This document shows positions 44,985 through 64,000 of a DNA stretch of 64,000 bases, piece after piece. The notes below the pieces were generated by a model. That model was not told the origin of the DNA and did no database searches. It saw only the letters and a program-made list of their open reading frames with translations. The translations under genes were made by a program, and so were the position numbers. This stretch comes from Xenopus tropicalis (taxonomy: Eukaryota; Chordata; Amphibia; Anura; Pipidae), in contig NC_030680.2 of assembly GCF_000004195.4 (NCBI RefSeq), positions 145,059,545 through 145,123,544 on the forward strand. The letters run 5' to 3'. Position 1 is the first letter of the stretch. Each line of letters begins with the position of its first letter.

Positions 44985-45690
44985 CCACTGTGACAGAATG
45001 CTCTGTTATACAGATAGCTAGAATCTCAGCCATAAAGCAGGGCAGGACTGCTGCTTACAATGGGGGGATCAGATAGGATCTGTGCCACTGTGACAGAATG
45101 CTCTGTTATACAGATAGCTAGAATCTCAGCCATAAAGCAGGGCAGGACTGCTGCTTACAATGGGGGGGATCAGATAGGATCTGTGCCACTGTGACAGAAT
45201 GCTCTGTTATACAGATAGCTAGAATCTCAGCCATAAAGCAGGGCAGGACTGCTGCTTACAATGGGGGGGATCAGATAGGATCTGTGCCACTGTGACAGAA
45301 TGCTCTGTTATACAGATAGCTAGAATCTCAGCCATAAAGCAGGGCAGGACTGCTGCTTACAATGGGGGGGGATCAGATAGGATCTGTGCCACTGTGACAG
45401 AATGCTCTGTTATACAGATAGCTAGAATCTCAGCCATAAAGCAGGGCAGGACTGCTGCTTACAATGGGGGGGGATCAGATAGGATCTGTGCCACTGTGAC
45501 AGAATGCTCTGTTATACAGATAGCTAGAATCTCAGCCATAAAGCAGGGCAGGACTGCTGCTTACAATGGGGGGGGGATCAGATAGGATCTGTGCCACTGT
45601 GACAGAATGCTCTGTTATACAGATAGCTAGAATCTCAGCCATAAAGCAGGGCAGGACTGCTGCTTACAATGGGAATCAGATAGCAGGATT
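44985..45690 (+). repeat. 7-copy tandem repeat, unit 100-103 bp
   Basis: Units start ccactgtgacagaatgctct at 44985, 45085, 45186, 45287, 45389, 45491 and 45594. Apart from a G-run they read as identical. The G-run before atcagatag has 6, 7, 7, 8, 8 and 9 bases from left to right, and the last unit has only GGG. Confidence 0.95.
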
Positions 45691-46627
45691 TACATATTCA
45701 GGGATATTTTAAACCATACTATAATGCATTAGTTGCAGAAAAATCTAATTTCTAATTGTCCAAACCCTTTAACAGCCACAGAACAGGTTCAAATAACCAA
45801 AAATGGCAGATAATGGGAAGGTTTTTATGGATTAGGGATATCTATACAGCAGGGCAATACCATTATAGTGGCAGAAGTGTTCTGGATAGGTTAAAGTTAG
45901 TGAAAGTGGACAATGTAGTGATTTTGTGGATTTATTTTTTCTTCCTGCCCAACGTGTGAGTGCCTGTGTGCGGAGCAGCAGGCGTAGCTGAGCCCCAGCA
46001 GATGGCTGGCAGAATGAAGTGCTTGGCAGAGCGGCGGAGGGTGACACTGGTGAGTAATAATGAGTAGGGACGTTCACCTTACTCACTTCCTCGCCGCTCA
46101 CTGTCACAGATAAAGAGCATCTTTAATTTGCCATCTGACAGAGCCATTACTCACATAATTGAGAACCATTAAAAGAACCTTAAACTGTATATTTCTCCCC
46201 ACTTCTCCTGCGGAATTAAAAATTACATGCAATTTTACTGACGAGGCAAACACATAGATATTACGGTTGCCCCATCAATAAGAAGACCTTAATTAGTGAC
46301 GCGGGTAAGGGCTGTTATTGCCCCATCACTCATTCCCCGTGTCACATCGGATAAAAATATCTCCCCCTGGTGCTGCACTCGCGGCGGGAATTTCCCTCAG
46401 CCTCACAGACTGGGGCGCAAGTGCGTCTCTTTGGGAAATGTTCCTTTTCTTATAAAACCAAAACGGAAAAAAATAATTTTTCTGTGAAACTTGGGGAAAA
46501 GGGGGGACGTGAATTCCCTCTCCTTGTCTGCGAGCACCTGTATAGGTTAATGAACTTACTTACTTGTCACCCACTGTCACCTACAGCACTTATATTTGCC
46601 TATTTGTGTCTGTACGTTACCCTCCCA
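45691..46627. other. intergenic with exon-like and conserved-looking stretch
   Basis: 46000-46330 is repeat-free. A plus-strand ATG at 46002 leads MAGRMKCLAERRRVTL to a CTG/GTGAGT donor consensus. I cannot link it to any gene. Confidence 0.25.
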
Positions 46628-46853
46628 TATAGATTGTAAGCTCTACGGGGCAGGGACCTCCTTCCTCTTGTGTCTTTGACTCTTAACTTATTGCAACTGT
46701 ATCTTGTATTTATTTGTATTTATTGTTGTACTTTGTATTTATCTATTATTATCTTAATAACCCCCTGTTTGTATTATTCTATTCTACTGTACAGCGCTGG
46801 GTACATAAGTAGCACTTTATAAATAAAGATATACATACATACATACATACTTA
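46628..46853 (+). mobile_element. L2-like LINE/SINE 3' tail plus CATA microsatellite
   Basis: agattgtaagctctacgggg, cagggacctcctt and tgtacagcgctgggtac then tttataaataaa give the L2-like tail, followed by catacatacatacatac at about 46830-46853. Confidence 0.65.
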
Positions 46854-47813
46854 GATACATTCCCCTCTGCCCAGCAACTAAGGGAACTGAACCTGTAGGG
46901 ATTTAAAGCCATATGGGCCATTTAACCCTATGGGTCCCTACATTTATTACCAGTCGGTGACAGAGAGGCAGACCCGCCATTGCAGTGTAGGAGCTGTGCC
47001 ACATGCCTTGTGCTGACCCATGCAAGTGGGTGTTTGGGGCAGGGGGTTAGCGCTGCGTGGCATTTGGAATTTAGGGGAGGGAAATCAGAGCAGAGTGCAG
47101 TAGGGCCATTGCATTAGAAAGAAAGTGTCTGCTGTGGAAAAATGGGTCAGTCAGGGCCCACAGGAAAGGCATTTTATATCAGAACACCCTGCCAACCACC
47201 AGAACCCAACTAGAATGTATGGACATTTAATCTCATCTGCCATCTGCATTTTCAGGAGATCATAGACCAACCCAAAAGTTATTAAGGCTTTTATGGGCCC
47301 CACCAACTCAGGACTACTGACTTCCTTCCTCAACAATGAGCCCCAACACCCATGTTGGCCAGGATCTGCTCACCCACCCCTCCTGCATGCTGAGATTTGC
47401 TCGTTCAGGTGGAGAGGGGAGGTACCTGATGGGGCAGGAATTTGAGACCCAGGACTGTTGCCTTCCTCCCTCTTTGGTGAATGGGGTTTCACCCCCTACT
47501 GATTGGGATCTGTGGGCCCCCACACCTCCTTGCTTGATGGGATCTTTGGGCCCCCACTGTCTGTAGCGCTCTGCTTCGTATCAAAGATGGTGATGCCCAT
47601 GGCTGCAATATCACCGTATCAGCTTCTGCGTAGTGTGCCGCTGTGTGACATCATTGCATATGGCTCAAAAATTCAAAATAAATAGATGCTAAGGACCAAG
47701 GTTCAATGCCGAATATTCGACTTTGCTTGCAACTTCCTGGGTGCTCTCTAAATTTCATTTGTTATACCGGTTTCTGACCATTTTGTCAGATCCTTACTTC
47801 ACTGTTTTGCTGG
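46854..47813. other. no gene seen
   Basis: Intergenic. G/C-rich text at 47280-47560 looks like a diverged repeat. Confidence 0.35.
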
Positions 47814-47821
47814 CCTGACAG

Positions 47822-48262
47822 TAGGGATGTAGCGAACATCGCCAAAAATGTTCGCGGACCCGTTCGCGGACTTTCGGCAAAACTCGTGAATATTCGCGAA
47901 CTTTGCGAACCCCATAGACTTCAATGGGAAGGCGAACTTTAAAACCTAGAAAAGCCATTTCTGGCCAGAAAACTGATTTTAAAGTTGTTTAAAGGGTGCC
48001 ACGACCTGGACAGTGGCATGCAGGAGGGGGGCAAAAAAAAAACGCCAAAAAATAACGCCAAAAAAAAACCGCAAGCTATTCCTATGTATACGCAAAGGCG
48101 AAAAACCGAAGCGAAAAAACGCGGCGGAAAAAACCGAGGCGAAAAAACGCAGTGCAAAAAAAAACCCGCGGCGAACCCAAAATGGCGAACATCGCCAAAA
48201 GTTCGCGAATACCCTATGTTCGCGCGAATTAGTTCGCCGGCGAACAGTTCGCTACATCTCTA
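47822..48262. mobile_element. hAT-like MITE with TAGNGATGTAGCGAAC ends
   Basis: The left end TAGGGATGTAGCGAAC and right end GTTCGCTACATCTCTA are flanked by a perfect 8-bp duplication, CCTGACAG (47814-47821 and 48263-48270). The interior is rich in gcgaa and aaaaacgcc motifs. No transposase. Confidence 0.85.
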
Positions 48263-48270
48263 CCTGACAG

Positions 48271-49265
48271 TCAACAACCCCAAAAGTTGATTTGCCAAAT
48301 ATGTATTTCTTGAGCACCCATACCCTCAGTGAATGGTTATTATGGAAATGCATGGGACTAAATACCATCCAATGTTATGGCTGTTTGTTTTTCTTTATTT
48401 CTTGTGCCACTGGGATCTAGGAGCAGAAAGGCATTTCCACCACTCATTAAACAAATACAGGCATTTATTAAATGGGACCATTAGACAGTGTGGCCGATTG
48501 GGCAGTGCTTATGTTCAGTAAGGCACAGGCGCAGCATTGCTCCCTATAGATTCCCAGGGAGAATAGGAATGGATGTGAGTAAGAATAAAATACCCTTAGA
48601 TACACGCACATCTGTAACATTCATTCATATCCATGCGCACTGGGAGCCCTATACTATAAAGGGGTGTAAGGTTTCTAGATAAATATTATTTTCCCCTAAC
48701 ACAGAAGAATTTGGAGGGGGGGGGGAATGGATTTTCACATGATGCATCTGCCAATGAGACTCTTTCATCTGCAACTGTCCTGAAATTAAAGGCTGCAAAG
48801 CATTTACTGTCAAGATGATTAATTCCGGTATCACGGCGCCTTCTCCGAACCTCCATTCCTCATGCAAATGATGCTCATTCATATCCCTCCATCCTGCGCC
48901 GATACACCCTCAGCGCGTAGCACCTTTCCCTTACTCCTCCCGGAAGGATTATAAACTCTACCACTTTGTGTCCATCTTTATTTTAAGAGCTTGTTATTAC
49001 CCAGTGCCGCTCCGGAAAGCCCCGATGGGTTAGAATTGATCGAAAAAGGCTTCAACTCTATGGCAGTTTCTGGGGCAAGATCTATAAACGTAAATCATTC
49101 CTCCAGGAGAAAAACGTTCCTTTGAAAATCAAGTTTATTCTAGAATAATAACTCAAAGGAGCCTACAGGTATTATTAGAACATCTGTAGCCTAGTAGATA
49201 CTTTTTAGTATCAATCTGCTGCCATCGTGCTAAACACAAATACTAAACACAGTTACATTGAAGAT
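48271..49265. other. intergenic, candidate conserved block
   Basis: 48780-48960 is repeat-free and holds an octamer ATGCAAAT and GATGATTAATTCC. No exon is supported. Confidence 0.3.
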
Positions 49266-49490
49266 TAAAGGGGAACTCTGGCTTCCAAAGCAAAATTTGT
49301 TAATGAGCCCTACAAAACACAGAAACCCCTAATATACCTAATGTCGTAATTTATTCCTTCAAAAAGTATGAATAACCATTTTTATAGGCTGAAATCCAGC
49401 TGCTAAACAGTTCTTCTCTTTCTGCATCATTTGAAATCCTGGCAGGGGAGGAGGGACTAAAACATTCATGTTACAAATTGTTAAACCTTT
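49266..49490. mobile_element. T2-related family B, left-part copy
   Basis: Opens TTAAAGGGGAACTC and follows 33209-33440 until the acaaattgtta block, then stops. Confidence 0.65.
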
Positions 49491-50849
49491 CTGCTATAAT
49501 TAGGGGGAATAATTTGTAGTAGTAGTAGAGGTATAAATATATATATACAGTAAATTCTATCTAAGATTCTTGAGTTTCAGAAACAACCACCCCTAAGTTG
49601 TGAATTGTTCTATGACATTGGCTCCGACTTAACCAATTTACTGCCTTTAGGGCCAACGTTGCACCCTCCCACCTTCACCTTTTTACCTCCCATTTTTTTT
49701 CACCCTCTGCTTCACTTCTCCCCTTCTGTGAAACACACAGCCATCTTTAATTTTTAACATCAAAGTAAATAGTTCAGAGGAGCAGGCACCAGGGACGGCT
49801 GGGGGTGGTGGGCATGGGGGAAGGGTCCATTAGGGTCTGGGTCCACCGGGCATTTTCCCCGGTATCCGGGTGGGCCAATCCAATCCTGATCACCTATGAT
49901 TAAACCTAGGAGTCATTCCTGCTGCGGTTGTGTCCGTGACTGCAATCCCTGTGTATTTCTTATTGTAAGGGGATACAAGTACACATCAGGATGGCAATGG
50001 GAGAAGAAAGTTTTAGAAAGAGAACAATGGAAATAATTAAAACTTTACTATAATTAATAATATGACACATGAGCTATGAATACCTTTAACATATATCCAT
50101 ATAACCAGTACTTAATGATGTTATTTTAGTAACTTGACTCACTGAGAGCTGTGAAATAAAATATTTAGGAGGTGGCCATGCCGTTAGCCCATCTGACCGT
50201 ATGTACCATGTAAAACTCAAGTAATGTAGAATTTAGGAAATATGTAGCTGTATTTAATGAGACACCAAGGGTTATGCATGAAAAAGCAATTGAGTTCTTT
50301 GGCTGTATGTATGTGATCCGCTCGTATGTATCAGGGTACCGAATGGGCCGCAGACTCATTAACTTAATGTTTGAAGCTAATGGAACATGAACCCCCAGAC
50401 AGAGGCACAGAGTAGTGAGTTAATGTTCCTATTATAGGATGGCTCTGGCCCCTGCTATGCTGCTTTCCTTTATTTATAACAGCATATTCGGCAGTTGAGG
50501 TGTGAGCTGATATCTTGTCTTATTTATCAATACTGAGATAGAATGATGAGATGGTGCCTGTAATAAACTGCTGATATATAAACCGCTCCTTCATGCAGCG
50601 CCACTGGTGTCAGTCTGTGTGCAGCAACACTAAGTGGTTTTTGTTGTCATGCTTTTCTCACCTTGTTTGCCAGTTTGCTGCCCATTTCTCAGGTTTAGTC
50701 AAATCTCTCTGCTAAATGGCAGCATCCCGTATGGAATTTATAGTTTTGCACATTTCGGTATTATCAGAAAAAATAGAGACAATGGCCACCTCAAGGTCAT
50801 TAACACATTCAAAAACAACTGACAACACTGATCTAATTAAAAATGTTCC
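49491..50849. other. no gene seen
   Basis: Intergenic sequence. 49790-49890 looks like one end of the repeat that brackets 52846-53427. Confidence 0.35.
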
Positions 50850-51480
50850 TATTACCTCCAGTTCTCAGTCCAAGTACAAAAACGTTGATCCGGGTGAATA
50901 TTCCTTAATTTAACCATTAACCTTCTGTGTGGTACTGTATCAAATGCCACCCCTCTGTCTAGGCTTCTGCTCACCTCCTCATAGAAGGCTACTGAGCATA
51001 GAACCATGCTGGCACAAAAGTTAAGTATTGTAATGTGCAATGTATTCCAGCACCCTATGCCGTATGACCCCCTCCATAAGCTTTCCAACCATTCATTTTA
51101 AACTGACAGGCCTATAGTGTTCAGGCTTTTTGAATATGGCAGCATATTAGCAATTCACCAATCTCTCTGCACCAAGCTAAACCTCAAAGAATTAAGTAAA
51201 AATGTTTAGCAATCACAAAGCTGAGCTTTTATATTACTCTGGGATTAATACCATTCAATCCTGGACCTTATTTTGCCTATTTTCACATGTTCTAGATACC
51301 CATCCTGACCCACCCATACATCAATAGTTATATTATTACAAATGAAGCCTTCATTAGCTGGTTTATCAGTTGTGTAGACAGATGAAAAATAACAGTTCAG
51401 AATCTCTGCTTTTTCCCTGTTCTCATCAACCAATTTACCTCCCTCTGATACTCAGGGTCTTACCCCTTCTTGCCTAATTT
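50850..51480 (-). mobile_element. CR1-like LINE fragment, minus strand
   Basis: Broken minus-strand frames give KAEILNCYFSSVYTTDKPAN, then SLWRGSYGIGCWNTLH and SLDRGVAFDTVPHRRLMVKL. The order is that of the linker and reverse transcriptase of CR1 ORF2. Dead. Confidence 0.75.
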
Positions 51481-51659
51481 TTAATAATTTACAGAATAAT
51501 TCCATTTTGCTCCTCACTGCAATGTCCTTTTCATTCCCTATTTTGGCTTGTTTGTTTTTTGGCTTCCTTGTATCTAAGGCTGACTTGCATGCTAACCAAC
51601 TTCAACTCTAATACTTTTACTTTACTATGTCTTTCTGGCTCAATTGAGTGAGGGATATG

Positions 51660-52180
51660 GTACAGAAATGTCTATGCAAAATTAACATGAGGAAGGCACC
51701 AGGACCAGATGGAATACACCCTTAGAGAGCTTAGTTCAGTTTTAGCCAGCCCCCTATTTCTGATTTTTTTCAGACTTCCTTTTCATCCGGTACGGTACCT
51801 ATGGATTGGAGGAACGTTGATGTAATTCCAATGTTTAAAAAGGGATTATGATTTCAGCCTGGCAATTATAGGCCTATGAATTTGACTGTGCTAGGCAAGT
51901 TATTAGAAGGTTTGTTAAAGGATCACAATAAGGATTATATTCTGGAGAATGGCATTGAATAATATTCAGCTTGGCTTTATGAAGGACAGGTCACGTCAGA
52001 CAAATTTGATTGCTTTTTATAATGAGTTTAGTAGGAAATAGTTGGGTAGTTGGGTTGCAATACATGTCATCTATTTGGATTTTGCCAAAGCAACTAAAAT
52101 GACCTAATGACGTAGGGAAGGGTAATGTATCAGTGTTTGCAGATGACACAAAATGATGCAAACCATTAATTCCAGCTGGC
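51660..52180 (+). mobile_element. CR1-like LINE fragment, plus strand
   Basis: Broken frames contain RKAPGPDGIHP, a GTVPMDWRNVDVIP segment, NYRPMNLTVLGKLLEG and YLDFAKA, diagnostic of CR1 reverse transcriptase. Orientation is opposite to the neighbouring 50850-51480 piece. Confidence 0.8.
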
Positions 52181-52207
52181 CGAGTTGTGATTGGTTACAC
52201 TTGAGAA

Positions 52208-52437
52208 GAGCAAAGGAGAAGGAAAGTTACAATCACCTACTGATTGTAATCACTTACCTGATACCCCGGGCTGGTGCTCCTGTTAGGTGAGAACTGCACC
52301 GGCCTGGGGTTCATGCAACTGAGTGATCCTCTTCCTTTCCTTGTCTGTCTCCTGCACTCTCAGGTAGGTGATTGCAATCACTGGGGGGTGCCTAACATCT
52401 TGGTACCCCCAGTTATCCAGACTTTCCTTCTCTTTTA
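52208..52437. mobile_element. MITE with GGAGAAGGAAAG ends, short form
   Basis: GGAGAAGGAAAGTTAC on the left faces ACTTTCCTTCTC on the right. Same ends as 42238-42650. Confidence 0.55.
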
Positions 52438-52845
52438 AGGGTGAATTTGATAACTATGTATAAATATATAAGGGGGCCATATAATTCAATTGTTAATGGT
52501 TTATTTACCAGTTGGTCCTTCCAGAAGATACAAGGGCATCCATAGATGAAGGAAATCTTAAAATTCAGAAAGGATATGATACCATTGTTAGCTTCTCACT
52601 TGGCTACCCCTTTACTCGTCAATGTTTGGATACAATTTGGCAAATGTTGATACATTTGGCACCCATAATATGTATCAGGTGGTAAGGACAAGGCTTCCTA
52701 GTGACATGTATTATATACCCCTGGCATTCTTGCCTTGTACGTTTTAAATGATAAAGAAGCTAGATGCATGCCATGGGCACCCATGTACCACTCTGTAAAC
52801 AGCAAGGCCAATCACAGGAAACACTGCACACAGAGAGAGGCACAA

Positions 52846-53427
52846 TCAGTGTTGGACTGGGACCCCAGGGGCCCACCAGAAAACCTTAGACCAGGGGTCC
52901 CCAACCTTTTTTACCTGTGAGCCACATTCAAATGTAAAAAGACTTGGGGAGCAACACAAGCATAAAACATGTTCCTGGGGTGCCAAATAAGGGCTGTGAT
53001 TGGGTATTTGGTAGCCCCTATTTGTACTGGAAGACTACAGGATGTTCTGTTTGGCAGTACAGCTGGTTTTTATGCAACCAAAACTTGCCTCCAAGCCAGG
53101 AATTCAAAAATAAGCACCTACTTTGAAGCCACTGGGAGCAACATCCAAGGGGTTGGAGAGCAACATGTTGCTCACGAGCCACTGGTTGGGGATCACTGCC
53201 TTAGACCATGGGTCCTGTCTCCAAAATGTTTTTCCTCACTCAACATCTTTATTCTCCTATTATTTTTAATTAGATGCTAACATCTATCCTTCCATCTATT
53301 TTTCCTGTTTATTCCCATTCAAAAATAACAAATGACCATGATGAAATGGTCAGTAGCAGGAGGGCCCACTGACCCCTGGACCCACTGGTAGTTTTCCTGG
53401 TATCCTGGTGAGCCAGTCCGACACTGA
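52846..53427. mobile_element. inverted-repeat element split by a hAT MITE
   Basis: The left arm (TCAGTGTTGGACTGGG and ggcccaccagaaaac) faces the right arm (gtagttttcctgg and CCAGTCCGACACTGA). The hAT-type MITE 52892-53198 sits inside the element. Confidence 0.65.
52892..53198. mobile_element. hAT-type MITE, intact copy with 8-bp duplication
   Basis: Ends are CAGGGGTCCCCAACC and GGTTGGGGATCACTG. The flanks are a perfect CCTTAGAC duplication (52884-52891 and 53199-53206). Confidence 0.9.
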
Positions 53428-54450
53428 GCATAATTCAGGGGCTGCAAGGTTCATTCTTGGCAAAAACATGAACATTTTTGTGCTTTGTGACCACTTGATA
53501 TATACATATTGATGTAACGGTAGCACCCATTGCACATTTTTGTTGGCCAAGCAAAGAGTATATTTCCTTAACTGGATAATCAGAAAAAGATTTCTGTAGT
53601 TCCATCCCAATGACCCCATATCCTAAAGCTTGAATTTTTTTCAGAAATTACTATATTTTTAGGGATAAAGGTCCTCAAGAATTCTAACTCAAGAGTTCAA
53701 GGTGGTGGTTTCTTGACTTTTTTTTGGGGTAAAGTCCTCCTTTCATACCCAATACTTGTCCATGGTGTACCTTGGTGCATATCCCTGTATCAGCCATTTA
53801 GTCATAGTGCCAGGAATATTACTGGTCTAAGGAGCGCTACAGCCCACTGGGTTGCTGTGATATACAAAGCAATATATGGACAACCCAACTTTAAGGGTGT
53901 ATGTTTGTATGGGAACATGAACACAGCCTGTACCACTTGAATAATAATATTAATTAAAAAAAAAGGATGAACATTTTTCTTCTGTAATATAAAACTCATG
54001 AAGAAGAAATAATGTACTCTGTGTAATTCTTTATTTGGGTAAAATAGCAATTACAGTATATATTTTACCACTTAGCAGCCATACATCATACAATAAAGTT
54101 TTTAGATATTTATATAATAAAGACCACAACGTTGTGCTTCTCTGCTGTCCATACAACAGCCGTACAATAAAATTACAAGTCGATAAATTCTAAAATACCA
54201 TAGATAATATGTATATATATATTGTACCTACCAACCTATGACAGTATGTTTAGAAACATGAGCTGGTTAAAATCTCAGGTTTAAGAAATTCTCCATGTTT
54301 GTACACAAACCTTCTCCAAAATGCTCAATGTATGCGTCATCTTAGAAAAATGGACATGGGCCTTTGAGTTGATTGTGTTGGTGCCACTTTGGTTCATACA
54401 AAACTAGTTCTTCCCCCAGTAGTTCATTATAACAAGAACAATAGGGTTTA
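53428..54450. other. synpr downstream region
   Basis: No gene. A minus-strand AATAAA near 54025-54035 could end the synpr transcript, but this is not fixed. Confidence 0.3.
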
Positions 54451-54622
54451 ATATCTGTAGTAATAAGTCAAATCAACTGGACTTGCTGTGTTTTTTCTTG
54501 AAGACGTTTCACCTGTCATCCAACTGGAATGGAGAATTGGGAAAGCCAGTTGGATGACTGGCGAAACGTCTTCAAGAAAAAACACAGCAAGTCCAGTTGA
54601 TTTGACTTATTACTACAGATAT
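54451..54622. repeat. near-perfect palindrome, about 75-bp arms
   Basis: The arms begin atatctgtagtaataagtca and end with its complement. In between, ttgaagacgtttcacctgtc faces gactggcgaaacgtcttcaa. The loop is about 20 bp (aatggagaattgggaaag). Related in sequence to 60400-60600. Confidence 0.9.
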
Positions 54623-55683
54623 ACCCTGACCTGGATGAATCTTCACAAACAATGGAGTTTTATGTACTATGTGTACCACTTTCATGGATTAGCCAACCAA
54701 ATTGCGATACAATATTCATGTCCACCAACAAAACCAGTTTTTATTATATGAACTTGCCTTTTAAATTCAGATAATGCACACATTAAACACAGGGATATGG
54801 ATCTTTTTACAAAAACCGTCAAAGCCCAGAAAAGTAAAAATTTTAACCTTGCACTGTGGTGGAAATATGCCCTAGGCTCCTCTTCCTGCTAATAAACTAG
54901 CACAGTATATTGTATAACTATACAATTCATCAAATAAATCTAATGAACCAATCATAGCTTAGTTAGGTTTGTTTTGAAAATGTCATATTTCTTTGTGCAT
55001 CTTCAGTATCCAACACTAATCTTTAGTTCAAAATACAACCCTGGAAGGCCCATTTGCGAGTGCAAAGTGCAATTTAGGACGCAACTTATTAAATTTGATG
55101 AGTAGCATGACTGCGCCCGTTTCTGTTTGACCACAATAGCAGTTACGGACGTGAATGAGCCCTTAGGTTTTCTTTTCATAAACAAGTAAAATGCATTACA
55201 AGAATCACAAATGTCCAAAGAGTCCAGGACCAGACTGAGCGCCCACATCCTTCACTATGTTGTCTCAAACATATATTTATATCTATGATTTATAAAAATT
55301 ATTTCACAGAGTGAAAATGTTTTTTTTGCCACAGAAGTCGTCATGCACAAACACGTGAAGAATATTGAGGTGAGCAATGGCTACACACGGCATGCACAGA
55401 ATGAAATGGAATTAAATAAAAACCCAGAGCACTGTATTGAATCATCACATATGAAATTTGCTAAAATTACAAAATTTGGTTACAACACAGGAAAGACAAG
55501 TCATTTCTACATTTTAATGATCAGGATCACCGGGTCTTCTAAGGTACCACCCACCAGCTACGACTGGAATCGAACCAGCTTTGTTATGTATTCCATCACT
55601 CAAATGGAAACCATTTATCTCCCTGTAAAGGTATCTTGCCAAGCTGTCTGCAATAAATAATATATCATTTTTGTTTTTTCATA

Positions 55684-64000
<8,317 letters not shown>

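Noticed and set aside
45292..45585. 97-residue repetitive frame (TECSVIQIARISAIKQGR)
   Set aside because: Falls in the 7-copy tandem repeat and depends on G-run length; no start or splice context.
47985..48290. Lysine-rich frames in the 48-kb region
   Set aside because: Arise from the A-rich interior of the hAT-like MITE 47822-48262.
48649..48882. 77-residue minus-strand frame (MNEHHLHEEWRFGEGAVIPE)
   Set aside because: No family recognised and no suitable splice signals; the stretch looks more like a regulatory block.
52700..52790. Minus-strand MGAHGMHLASLSFKTYKARM as a possible first sntn exon
   Set aside because: The start vaguely recalls sentan, but the only nearby donor (ggg/gtatat) leaves phase 0 while the micro-exon needs two bases, and the text has no further similarity.

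Overview
The window looks like nuclear DNA of a clawed frog (Xenopus; X. tropicalis seems more likely than X. laevis, but the sequence alone does not settle it). The base is AT-rich and intron-dominated. It is full of T2-type MITEs whose ends read TTAAAGG, hAT-type MITEs with 8-bp target duplications, CR1 and L2-like LINE pieces, and a TIR element that carries 112/113-bp internal tandem repeats. All recognisable host exons lie on the minus strand.

Read in the direction of transcription (right to left), the genes are: (1) synpr, synaptoporin, of which only the last two coding exons lie in the window (63178-63369 and 55684-55998); (2) sntn, sentan, an S100-related protein of the ciliary tip, with exons 41316-41356, 40141-40280 and 32872-33030 and the first coding exon not found; (3) S100-like gene A, a complete two-exon, 93-residue protein (30975-31112 and 27144-27287); (4) S100-like gene B, with exons 22425-22581 and 16101-16268 and its 5' end not found. 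SYNPR followed by SNTN is the order on human 3p14. To my knowledge the mammalian locus has no further S100-type genes beyond SNTN, so the tandem of two S100-like genes next to sentan is the main biological finding.

The introns hold most of the unusual structure. The single known intron of gene B contains a roughly 3.7-kb, 58-copy, 64-bp minisatellite that grew out of the 3' coding end of a CR1-like LINE, plus a 0.67-kb TATC microsatellite. The gene A intron holds an inverted copy of the 112-bp-repeat element. The third sntn intron contains a very young mag-type Ty3/gypsy LTR retrotransposon: 239-bp LTRs that read as identical, an ATAAT target duplication, a tRNA-Ser-type primer site, and one in-frame stop between RNase H and integrase. 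The last synpr intron holds several palindromic MITEs and a local duplication that shows a filled and an empty MITE site.

The rest (1-16 kb, 41.4-54 kb) is intergenic: MITEs, a 7-copy 101-bp tandem array with a graded G-tract, decayed CR1 pieces in both orientations, and a few repeat-free, homeobox-site-rich blocks that are candidates for conserved non-coding elements. I found no tRNA, rRNA, CRISPR or prokaryotic features. Exon borders were placed by eye from splice consensus, reading phase and remembered family sequences. No search was run.
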